From positions 558,001 through 622,000 of the forward strand of contig NW_024103718.1 in the NCBI RefSeq assembly GCF_003945595.2: a stretch of DNA of 64,000 nucleotides. Reading direction: 5' to 3'. The notes under the pieces were generated by a model, which had not been told where the DNA came from, ran no database searches, and was given only the letters and a program-made list of their open reading frames with translations. This DNA comes from Pipra filicauda. Lineage: Eukaryota > Chordata > Aves > Passeriformes > Pipridae. Positions 1-64,000 of this stretch are shown here, piece after piece. Position 1 is the first letter of the stretch. Each line of letters opens with the position of its first letter. The position numbers and the translations under genes were made by a program.

Positions 1-52491
<52,491 letters not shown>

Positions 52492-55400
52492 TCAGAATCC
52501 AAATAATAATGGCAATCATTTTAAGAAACAGAAGATGGCAGCAAAGACCTGCGGAGGGTAAATTTGATACACGAGTTTTTTGGTCTTCTTGTGCCGGAAA
52601 AAGACAAATATATAACAATACCATGCTTTAACTGAAAGACACAAAATGTGAGGATTGTAAATAATTTTAATTTTAAAATACAAAGCATATTAGTGTCCTA
52701 TTCAATATGCTTATTTCTACATTTTCTTCACAGATCCCTAACACTTTATCAAGCAAATAAACACGCATGATCTTTTCTTATTAGGCATATCTTTTTGTAT
52801 ACGCTGACAGCTCTTTGATATTCAAGGACAACACAGCACTTTAAAAGGCAGAAATTTTAAAGGCATCCAGCTCTCAGAATACAAAAATAACAAGAAAATC
52901 ACATTTAGATTAGTATTATAAGCAATAATAAAGAACTCAAAAGAATCCATCTACATCAGCAATACTGAGCTGCAGCACATCACATAACATATTTCGAATT
53001 TGTAACTATCCACAAACAGTTATTCCATGGAACATCACACATCCAAGTACAGAAAAGGCAGATGCATCTATCTATGTGGACAGATGATGGCTAAATCAAA
53101 TGATATAAGATAAAAAAGATATGCTATAGACATATGATTCCTGAATTGACTACCTTATGTAGCAATTCAGTTGTGTCATTTCAACAAAATACTATGTCAA
53201 AAAGAAGCAGTGAAATTAATTTTCACATTTATTTTAAACTGTATGTGTATTGTATGCTATTTCAACAAGAATATATCTAAATGAAATTTTAATTCTCCTT
53301 CTCACCCCTGCGTGTGAGCAAAGGATTAGAAGCTTATATTTTAGCAGAGATTTTCACCATCAGCACCCTGCAGAAAATACTGCTGATAGACATCAGCTAT
53401 AGATTTTTACCAGGGGCAATTGCCCAGAAAGTTGAACAGAGTTTTAACTCTCACTTGCCCTGCCTACCGAAATGCACGCTCCCACAGTATGCTATAGAAG
53501 AACAACTGCTCTGCTGCACTGTCATGCTATCAGCAACATCATCACTTCCAGCCACAGGACAGCTTAAAATGAAAATCAATTCATATTTGGTTGGATGCAA
53601 GTTGTCATGTGGCTGAAAACTGAAGAGCTACAAAGACTAATTAATGGTGAAGCACTGAGTCAGAATAAAAGGGGAATATTGCATATATCTGTATTGTGTC
53701 CAGTCCTGTTTCATTGCTTTATTAATGATCCTTAAAAGGAATAAATGATGACATTAGCACCCACTTGGTATTAAAATGTGAAGAGTTACAAATACCATGT
53801 GGGACAAGGAAAAGGATGCATTTAGAAACAGCGTCAGGAAATAACAGACTGAAAAAATTCTAGATAAAGAATAAGAGCAGAAGCTAAACAAGAATTGAAC
53901 TTCCATATAGCATCAAAAGGTCAATTTGGGCACCAATTACATTACCTGCCAAAGGCTATACTCACAACCAAGCTCTGTTGGGTAGATATTACAGAGTTAT
54001 GAAAAATGGTACAGAAGTCCACAGCTCCTCTCTGTGCTGCTTTAAAGAGACCATATCAGGGTATGCATAAATTTCTAAATACCATTTTACCATTTTCATA
54101 CTCACAAGGCAAAATAGTGCTGAAGAGAGGCACGAAAACCAGGAGAGTGCTACATAAACTAACAGGGGCAAGGGAGAAAAAAGGAGAGAAAGACTATAAA
54201 ATTTATTCCACATCTGCAATAATGGATAATAAAGTAAGGGTAGGGGAGATGTAAATTTATATAAGAAATATTTGAAAACAAATTATTTCAAGAATATAAC
54301 AGTGTATACCAAACAAAGGAATGAGAGGATGAAATTTAGAAAGAGAATTTCGAGGATGAGAATAAAGATTTCTAGTCTTATGGGGAAATTTCTGAGTGTT
54401 CAAACAGATCTCTGGAGGGGAGTGCCTCATCATTTCAAATTCAGACCACTCAGAACCCCCGAAATGCCAGAGTATTGCTGCAAGAAATCACTCACAAGGA
54501 AACCAGGCTTCTCTGCAAAACTGTACTGTTGAAAAGCTTAAGGAAGGGACTATTTCTAGAAGAAAAAAAAAAGGTTTCCAGTTTCTGACACTTGATTTTT
54601 TTAATAAGAAGACACTGCATAAATATGCACATTTTGGCATGGAAAATGTCACTTACAGCTATGAACTCCTGTTTGCAGAAGTCAGTGTATATAGAACAGA
54701 GACTATTGCAATGTTGTCTGAAGTCTTAGTGCAGAACAGATCAGGGAGAACTTGAAAGCAGGAAACTGTGTAGTTCAAAAGGTAAACAAGGCAACAGGAG
54801 AATGATTCAAGATAGGTTTTAAAATAACTTAAAGTCAAAGTAGTTCTATAGAATATCTCCAATTACTCATGCTGTGATAATATTACATATTGGGGAGCAT
54901 GAGGCATTTAGCTTCACTAAGTTCTTCTCCTTGCACTTAAGGTGTAATTACTACTCCACATGACATACATCCTGTTTTGTATTGCTGCTTAAAACCTTTA
55001 TATTTCAACTTTCTTTAACACATAACAAACATATATTTTTAAAGGTACAGGATTATGGTGAAATGGGGTTATGATAGTGCATATGATAGTGCAGAGTTTC
55101 TAGTAACAGCTAGACCCAAATAACCCAAGAAACACATATAAAATATTAGGTCATTTTTCTCTATGATTTTTAGGTTTTATTTATTACTCTTCCTATTGGC
55201 ACACTGGCCTGATTTGCTCTGCATGGCCCTCAAGCTCCAGTCCCAAGAGCCTACTGGGAATGGTTCAACAATATTTTGTCATCCTGGTCTGGCTGAATTC
55301 TCTTGTGGATGGTGGAAAACATTTACGTCTGTAAAGCCGTTGAAGGAATTTGTGTCTATGTCCACTACTGCCATGATGCTTGAGTTTGGAGGAGCAGATT

Positions 55401-58400
55401 TAGTGGCACACACATATAGTAAAACTGTCTGCTCTAAACCTGTATCCAAATAGTACATAAATGGTGAGGAGTGTCAGAGAGGATATTTTAATTTAGGATT
55501 TCTGTGGTCATTTGAACAGGTCTCTAAAAACCAAGTTCTCCCTGATCTGTTCACATAATTGTCTCAGATCAATACAAAAGACAGCTGTGAGAAAGGCAGA
55601 CTTACAGAAATAAGATTTGTACTATTTGACTCTCACAGAAAGGCATTATGGGCATGTCTCCATTTGGTCTGGAGCAGTTTGAAGTTTGAATCATCAGCAT
55701 GTGTTTTCTGGTTCAGTTTATGAGCTGTGTTGGTAAGCAAACCAGATTCTTCTCAGAGGAAACAAAACCACAGGCTCCAGCTTGGTTACATAAAAAATGC
55801 GGTCCAGGCTTAAGGATCACAACCAGTGGCTGGTCCTTAGGGTGGCCTTGAACCCCATGTGTGATGGGGCACATAGTCCAATGTGAGACTGAATCTGTTC
55901 TGAAGCAAACCCCTCTGACCTGCACACTGTACATGCAACAGCCACAGCAACTGTTTCATTGTGCCAATTCTCTCCGATGGCACAGCCCAGGTCTTACATA
56001 GTACAATCTAATCCATATTACTCATTGCAGCTTCACTTGTAAATTTTTTTGTGACTTCAAGGCTTGCTTACAAAAACATGATTGCCAAAATCAGCTTTAG
56101 TATAATAAACATCTTGGTCCTTAAAAATTAAAAGAATCTGTAAGTGGTTGTCCTAAATACACACAGTAGGATGAGTGGTGGTGAAAGTGGAAGACCGGGA
56201 AAGGCAGAGTGCAATAAAAGAGACAGCAGGTAATGACTGTCAATGAGGAAAAGCGTCAGGATTATCTTTTTCGCACAGAGGTACCCTAGCTGTGGTCAGA
56301 CAATTGTGCTAGGATGATCTGAAAAGCAATCACTGCCCTGCTGGAGAGAGCATCCTTTCTGTCATGAAGCCAGTGTCTCCTGTGTAATCACACTAGTCCT
56401 ACCAGGCCAGAAAAGCCACAGCAACAGACTATTCACACACCATCCCACCTCTGCCAGGTACTAAAGCATTCTCATCTGTGTATCACAAATGTATTACAGT
56501 ACTTGAACCACCCAGTATACACTGTTATCTAGAACTTTGAGAGTAAGGTAATAAATGGTGGTTCTTACTTTTTTTTATCTTAAAACATTGTAGCACTATA
56601 GTCACCCAGATAGCAATCACTGTAAATGTGCTCAAGGTGAAATTAGTGAGTTCTTTTAAAGTGCATATTGCAACTCCTGTGATAGCAGTGAATGGAGTTG
56701 CTGAAAAATCACTAAAGAATTGGAATGAGACAAGAAGCAGGACCTGATTAGGAGGGATGCATTTCCCCAGTCTTTCCCTATGTTCAGCAGAAGAGACATG
56801 CACAGTGAATTTCAGATCTTCAGGTGAATGCAGGGTAGTATCACACATGCCCTCCAGCTGACATCCTCTTCTGTGGAAGCAGGATGTGAGAAGTGTCTGC
56901 ACATGCAAAAGTCTCATGATGGACTCAGGTGGGAGCTGACAGACTGAAAGGTGGAAGTGCTTCAGGGTCTGGTAATATGAACAAGATCACTCAAACAGTT
57001 CAAAGGGCAAACTAAGGTCAGTAACTCTCAATATCACCAATTTGCATTTAGAGACAGAAACATCCTCAAAAGTATTGATCTGGGCAAAAGAAACCAAAAG
57101 CTCAAATTTAACATAGTCATCGAGTCTCTAAGATATTGACAGTTTGGTGAGAAACAGAATTAACCATATCCAAAGGGATAAGACCTACCATTCCTAACTT
57201 TTTGTTTTGTTCTGTATTCATTTAGTTCTGATCATGGAAGAAGAGCCAGTAATGTGCAAAACTCAAAGAGTGACAGATGTAGTTTTCAGATGGCCTGTGA
57301 GGCAAATGTATGTGAAATTCACTTAAACGCTCTGTAAATATTTCAATGAAATCAAATGATTATAAAAATTTGCAGCAATGCTCTAACTCTTTCATTTTAG
57401 TTGACAGTTTTCAAAACAGGCTGAGATCAATCATGTTCCAAATTAAAAGCTTTACTACTGATGTACACAAAACCTATTTAGGAACTGGCCAGCTGCCCAG
57501 AATAATTTCATGGTGACTGAAAAGTTCAAACCTTTTGTGAAAGTTCAGGGGGAGTCACTAGTGGATAGTTTTAAATTAATATTGTTTGGTATATTATAGT
57601 GCACTACTAAATAACAACATTTTTCACTGCAAATCTCCTTTAGGGGCTGTATTTGAAGAATAAAATGACTATACAGTATCTGTGCTGCATGCTTAGCAAG
57701 ATATACTACGTGCTCCAACACCAAACATTGAAAACAAAAGTGCACATGGATGAAAGACATTATAAACTGATACCAGCACCCAACCAACAGCTTTGCATAA
57801 TTTTTTACCTATCCAGATTCTCAGAATTACCATCACCTTTGGTTTGTCAAAAGGAGCTTTGAATGAAATCCAAGTAATTAGCATAAAATGACATGTAAAT
57901 TAAAGAACTAAAAATCAGAAAGGCAGACCAAACAAACTACTTTTTTTCCTTTCTGTTATTATTCTCAAATCCTATGGATCAGGAAAATTTTTGGACATGA
58001 ATGAACTATACTTAAAGAAGATATGCATATGGGTAGGCTGTACTATTTGGCTCTTGGTTCTTCTAGGACCTGAGACATAATTACATCGGTTATTTTTCCA
58101 CAGGTTTTCCAATTGTTCAAGGTATCTAAAACAACATGTGAGGTTTTATGAGCAATTTTCTTGTGCAGCACCTCCACAGGATGACATTTGGGTTGTGTAT
58201 TGCCTACTTTGAGAGGCAGTTTGGCAGGAGGTGGGAGAGCATTACTGTTTGTCTTAGAGTCCAACCTGGTGAAGCCTTGTCTCTGCTTTCTTTGAAAGCA
58301 GTCCCTCCATTAAAATATTCCCTGAACTACATCAAAGTATTCTCTGGAAGAAAGTAGCAGGAGCTAGAGGAGAGAGCCAGCAGTGAGGGAAGAGTTAAGC

Positions 58401-60097
58401 AGCACGCACAGACAAGTGGTCAATGCTTAAGCTTGCTCTCTTGTCCTCTTTTAGGCAACTGGTTAGATGTACCAGTAGTGAATTCTGCCCTTCAGGCTCA
58501 TGTATATAAATGGGTACATTGCAAGTAATAAAAAATGCTCCCATGTGGGTACTGTAAAACAGAACCCCAATTGATTTTAATCACATTCTGCACTGCCATG
58601 GGGAATTTTCAGTGAAATATACCAAAAACTATGATTATGGTGGTGCTGGCATTCAGAACAGAGACTGCATTGTTGATAATGATAAAGGTAAAATAAACTG
58701 AAAAAGTTCCTAGCAGATGGAGGAACAAGATTACATATATTTCTTATATGCATAAGATCTGTTTTTCTTATAAGCAACATTTCTCTGTCACCAGGTTTAT
58801 ATGCTGTGTGTAATACAATTTGGTGCTGTGCCTGCTATTTCCCAATTGTTCATTTAGATAATTTTTTCTTCAATTTTGCATGAAGTCTTCAAAATTTAAC
58901 AGATTTTGAGTAAGGTTTCACAAATGTGGGGTTTTTAATAACTTCCTTCTAGCTCCTATCAGTTTTTCAGGAAAAAATCCTGCTGACAGGATATGATTCC
59001 AATTCCCATAGTGCAAAACTTACCTAGCAAAACTTGACTAAGATGTAGTCTATTTATCTAAAAGAGGACAGAAATCCAAATTTTCAGAGAGTTTTCCTTT
59101 GATCAACTGAGATAAATAAGACAAATTTTTCAGAGCTATTACTTCATACTGCCTACAGACTGGTAAACATTGCTACGTGGATTACACTTAAGCCATATTT
59201 ACAAATATTTTTCCCTCTGCAGTGGCAAGCATTATATAATTTAAAAGAACAGGTGATCCAAGATTCTGTGCAGTCAGTGTTCGTAATCAGGGCCCCAGGT
59301 ATGTGCTTATCAGACAAGATTCAACCTTCTTGCCTTTAGACTGAGGTACCTACCTGAATTAACTTAGTTAAGGTCTGTCTTATAGCCAAAAGTGACCAGA
59401 TGTGTAGAGACCAGTTCAGATCTTGGGTTGGCTATATATTTCACACATGTTTATCTTTTCCCATTGACTAACTAGGCAACTTGAATCCAATATGTTCTTT
59501 AAATCAGATGTCTGACTCCCAATGTTAGGCAGGATGAATCTAGGCCATAGCATCCATGATGGTATTCATCTTAGTTAATTACAGTTGTCCAAATGTGAAG
59601 TAAATTGTACAATCATTTAGGCACTTATATTTAAATGAAAAAGGTATCCCCAGATATTGACTCACCCTATACTAACATATAAGTAAGACAAACAAGATAG
59701 ACTATTACCTCAGGGTAACTCCTTCACTGAATGTAGAGACATTAGATCTACACCAGTAACCTAATGGGGTATGGGCCTAAGAACTGGAGTAAGACTGTCG
59801 ATACTGCTAGCAAGATTGACTACACGGTTTTGGCCTCTTATCATGCTTGAGCACAGTTTGGGGCTTACCCTAGCTGGGGACATTCCCTACAGGCAGTATG
59901 GACACTTTCTATTTAAATGGTAGATAGTTTTGGGGAGGGAAAATAACTTAACTGTACATACAAGCCAGGCTGTGCCACTTAGCCAGCTCTAGGGACAGAG
60001 AGCAGGTTCTGGACTGCTATCTCAATACACATCAGCTAAATTACTAGCTTTGAGAAGATGCTCTAGTTTAGGTAAGAAGGTTTAGGTAAATTGTTTA

Positions 60098-60165
60098 TAG
60101 ATTCATAGAATAATTTAGGTTGGGAAAGACCCCTAAGATCATCGAGTCAAACCATGAACCTAAGA
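60098..60165 (-). mobile_element. CR1 LINE 3' tip
   Basis: The plus strand reads attcatagaataatttaggt and then ttgggaaagacccctaagat, followed by catcgagtcaaacc, the inverted 3' end of a CR1. Only about 70 nt are recognisable. Confidence 0.8.
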
Positions 60166-61199
60166 TTGTCAAGATTTCTTTTATCTTAGATGAGATAAAC
60201 CCCACCCTTATTCTAAAACAGTTCAGGGGTAGGTACCTCTTTTTGATGGATAGTTTAAAGTAGATAATGAAAATTAAACATAAATGTAATGCTAACATGT
60301 ATAGTTCTTCTTTTTGCTGTTTCACATATAAATGTAGCTTTACCATTTTCATATTCATTATTTTTCTCTTGGGATAAGTGGCAGAAATATTTTTGTTTCC
60401 ATACAAAGGTTAGTGAGTACCAAAAGAACATACATTATAATAAAAAAAGCATTGCATGCTCTATTACATCAGCAGAAACTGCTTGAGACTTCATTTAAAC
60501 TAGGCATCATTATTTGTTATGAACAATAAGCAACTAAAATATTTTCAAGCGAACAATGGAACAACATGTATGAATTCTGCTCTTGTACAAACATAATCAT
60601 TCAACATGGACTATTACAATGTGTTCATCTTCAAGATTCAGGGCAAAATTCAGTACAGCCTGAAAAGGTGCTTCTGCACAGGAAGCAAAGAAAGTACCAT
60701 TGCAAGACAATTCAGAGACTTAATGTTTACTTTCTTATTCTAGATTCTACACAAAGGAAGATTCCTGGAGGTAGCTTTGTAAATGGTGCTTACCTAAATG
60801 TAGCTGAGACATACAACTTCCCTTAACATAATTATCAAACGTGATAATTAATGCATTACTCTTGGTCTTTACTCACAGGAGTAAGCAAACATCAACGACA
60901 GTGCACAGTACTTTTTTTCTGTATTTTTTCCAGGTGCTTTTATAATAACCACCATTATCATGTGCATTTGTTTCCTTAAATGTATTCGGCTAAATATGCA
61001 TGTGGCTGTACATTTGATCTGATCTCCACATAGTCGATTTGTTTGAGACTGGAAAACTGAAGAGGGTTTGTGGAGAGACCACAGAAATTTCATCTATAAT
61101 GTCATTCTAGAGAATATAGAGGAATACTCTTCACAAGGAGACTTGGTCACAGGACAGGAGGCAAAGAGCATCATTTGCTTCATGAAAGAAAAATCTCTT

Positions 61200-61408
61200 T
61201 AGACAGAATAAAGTAATTCTTCTTTATGAAGACAATCACTGGAATAAGTTGCCCAGAGAAGCTATGCTAAGTTTATCACTGGAGATATTCAGGAACTGAC
61301 CTGACAGGACTCTAGGTAACCATATCTAATGGCCTGCTTTCAACAACAGGTTGGACCAGGTGTTGTCCAGAAGTCCCTTCCATCCTACACTTTTCTATGA
61401 TTGTATGA
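61200..61408 (+). mobile_element. CR1 LINE 3' end, diverged
   Basis: The plus strand has a degraded CR1 ORF2 end (actggaataagttgcccaga) and 3' UTR (caggttggaccaggtgttgt, cagaagtcccttccatccta), ending tctatgattgtatgattt. It is older than most other copies here. Confidence 0.8.
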
Positions 61409-64000
61409 TTTGGTGATAGCTGTGAACTGCAAGACAACAGATCCTTATTATGCTCTTCAGTTTCACTCTTGTGTATATGCATGTGTCATCTCTTAGTAAC
61501 TTGGCCTTTTGTTCAAACCATTATGAGGCTCTGTTAGATTCTGTGAGAAGATAATATAACTCAAATTGAAAATATGTAACTCACATAGTGGACCAATTCC
61601 TACAATTGAGTATCCTTACTTAGAAAATGTAACTGAAGTTAAGAAAAAATTCACAGATGTAGTTGAGGCCAGAATCTAGTACATTTTGTTCAACAGGGGA
61701 GACTTTGAGCAAATCAGCTGCCCCTTGGCTTTTTGTGGTTGGCTGGTTGGTTTGTTCATTTTGAAGTAGAGGCAGAACATTTAATTTGACATAAGTGGCC
61801 TGAGTTTTAGATTCACTGCAGTTTCACAGTATTTCTCCAGTACAGGAATTCAGACAGAAAATTAATTTTACCAAAGGACATGCAGAGGCAAACCTACATG
61901 AGTGGTAACTGGGAGGTCACAGAGGCTGATCCAAATTACTTCAGAAACCTTCTACGCTGGACTAGATGAAAACAAAGATAATTTGATGTTACTGGCTGCC
62001 CTTTCTCCCACACAAGTTTGCTGATGAAATTTTAGCCAGGGCTAGATTCCTGCATTCTGTTATTCCCTTTCACAAGAGATGGAGAGAGTTTTCTTTGTAT
62101 CCTTGTGGTGATAGACTGCTTTTTTAAAGAGGAAGATACGGGTAAGAATTCTCCCTCAGTTTTGAAATAGTGCTCCCACTCATTGGATATTATGCAAGAA
62201 AACCGTGCAGGCTTTCTCATCTTCTGTCATGTTTTTAAAAGAGTGTCTGATCCATTCTTGAGGAACTATAAAGGGAGAAACCCTCTGAATTCTATGTGGA
62301 AGTGACTGACTTACACTCAGGTACCTAAAAATGGCAGTAAAAATAAAATGAATTAGTTATTTTAAGTAGACAGTAATTTTTAATGACTGAAAAAGGAATT
62401 AAATCTCATGCAAAGGCCAAGCCTCTACTTTTTTTTAAGTATGCAGAAGTCGATTACAATGTGTGCACAAGTGCAAAGATTCACATGCTGCTATGGGCCT
62501 AAAACATGGTTAAGGAAAGGTGATGCAGACAAAAAAAAAAAAAGGGGTACAAACACAGCATGGATTTTCAAGAATCCATTGCCATACAAATAACTAGTAA
62601 TGCTACATAAGCCCTGTCCTTCATTCCAAACTGCTGCAGGGCTGCCCCTTTATTCAGAGGATGGAGCATCTAGAATCATGTATGTGCCCTGACAAACACT
62701 TGTATCTTCCTTTGCTATCAACCAAATAAAACAAAAGATAAAAAAGATAAAAAATAAAGATTAGGTGAGCTCCTGGTGATATAAAAGATAGGTAAGCATT
62801 TTCTTCCATAGTAATATAAATGAAGCAGCAGAAGCTTACATTTATATTTTGTTACTCCTATTCACACATTCATAGCAAATTTGACTCCCATCTCTCCTTG
62901 AAAAATGTGTGCTTTGAATATGATATTTGGCAAGAAATTTTCAAAGGTCTCTATTTTATACCATAAAACCTTCTTCCAAGAGAAAAGCTCTTGAATTTAT
63001 TGAGTTTTCTTCACAGATAATACGGTATTGCATATACTAGGAATTGGCAACTTCTGAATTGATACTTAGGTGTTATTTTCACCATTGAAAATAAAACGTA
63101 TGAGCCAGAATTTGTGATCCATTGATACTGTTTTTAAAAAAGGTGGCAGATGAGGTAAGAGATAGCAAAAAAATTCAAACAACAAAGGTGTTTTGAAGCT
63201 ACAGCCTTCAGGAGACTTTGAAAACTTTCTTAGTTATTAAAAAAGAAATAGTCCAGCATGAGCAGTTTTCCAGATGACCGTGTTTTCCAGTCTCGAAAGG
63301 TCAGCTTATTTTCTAGAAATGGACACAGTCTCCATAAAACTTGCTACTTTTGAAACAGTGCTACTTTGAATTCTCTGCATATGGTCCAGGAATGGGGGAC
63401 CAACTTGAATTTTGTGAACTTTCTATTTCCTCTATGATGAAAAGAAGGATTTTATGCATTTTATGTAGTACTTAAAATTCAGTTTGGAACCATTACTGTA
63501 CTTTACATTTATTAATAAAATGTGCTCTACACTTATCTTTGCTGCCACTTGTTAAAAATCCATTTACACGGGATCAGATATAATGAAAAGGTAATTTTCC
63601 ATTTTTATTCTACTTTATAGTTATTTCCCATTTAGAATTACCTCAAATACGGTCCTAAGAATAAAAATATTCTGGAGGCAAGTAAAACTAACTAGGCTTA
63701 AAAAAGCTCCTTGATTTTCACATACACATTCACATTTATAGGATTTTATGCTGAGTGTGTTTAAATTAGATATACCAATTATACCACCTTGTTCACACAA
63801 TATGTTCATGAAAAATCCCCATGCTGAAACTCCCACTTTAATGCTAAAACCTCAGCACACAAAATTTGGAAGTGATGCAACTGCTGAAATTGTCATTGGC
63901 ATCTTCCTAGATCTGCTGAATGACTGGAGATGCTGGGTGAAAGGCAGAGGGTTCCAGCAACATGTTCTGACCAAACGTGTTCAGCATACCAAATCCTATC

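Noticed and set aside
54272..54755. Overlapping plus frames of 86 and 119 codons
   Set aside because: No recognisable motif; A-rich intronic sequence gives lysine-rich translation. Treated as chance.
58043..58264. Open minus frame of 73 codons with a regular-looking protein sequence
   Set aside because: No family recognised and no supporting splice sites or poly(A) tract to suggest a retrocopy.

Overview
The window is vertebrate nuclear DNA, almost certainly from a bird. It is AT-rich, has large introns with canonical GT-AG boundaries, and carries at least a dozen fragments of CR1 LINEs, the dominant avian retroposon, ending in ATTCTRTG-type 3' tails. Two complete solo LTRs with perfect 5-bp target duplications resemble LTR families I associate with songbird genomes, so a passerine is the best guess; that is inference.

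One gene accounts for all coding sequence I can support: NALCN, the sodium leak channel, on the minus strand. Twenty-four consecutive exons (2607 nt, 869 codons, no frameshift or stop) lie between 52422 (5'-most) and 1794 (3'-most). Placed on human numbering they cover residues 614 to 1482 of about 1738. Numbering was fixed by the filter residues K1115 (domain III) and E1389 (domain IV); their spacing of 274 residues is exactly conserved. The exons encode most of the cytoplasmic II-III linker (52422 to 20572), domain III (20197 to 13359), the III-IV linker (10766 to 10673), domain IV (10179 to 2446) and the start of the C-terminal tail (1909 to 1794). The N-terminal half (domains I and II) and the last part of the C-terminal tail lie outside. 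No promoter, transcription end, RNA gene, CRISPR array or second gene was recognised.

Layout: 1-1793, intron with a 1.1-kb CR1; 1794-25603, 21 exons at short spacing; 25604-35846, a 10.2-kb intron with a 1.4-kb CR1 and a solo LTR; 35847-35920, one isolated exon; 35921-50266, a 14.3-kb intron with a probable LTR fragment, CR1s and a second solo LTR; 50267-52422, two exons; 52423-64000, 11.6 kb of the next upstream intron with only small CR1 pieces.

I found no convincing undescribed system. The best leads are a domain IV pore-loop change that creates a possible N-glycosylation sequon, the two intact solo LTRs, a probable third LTR near 37.5 kb, and a few open frames without recognisable homology.
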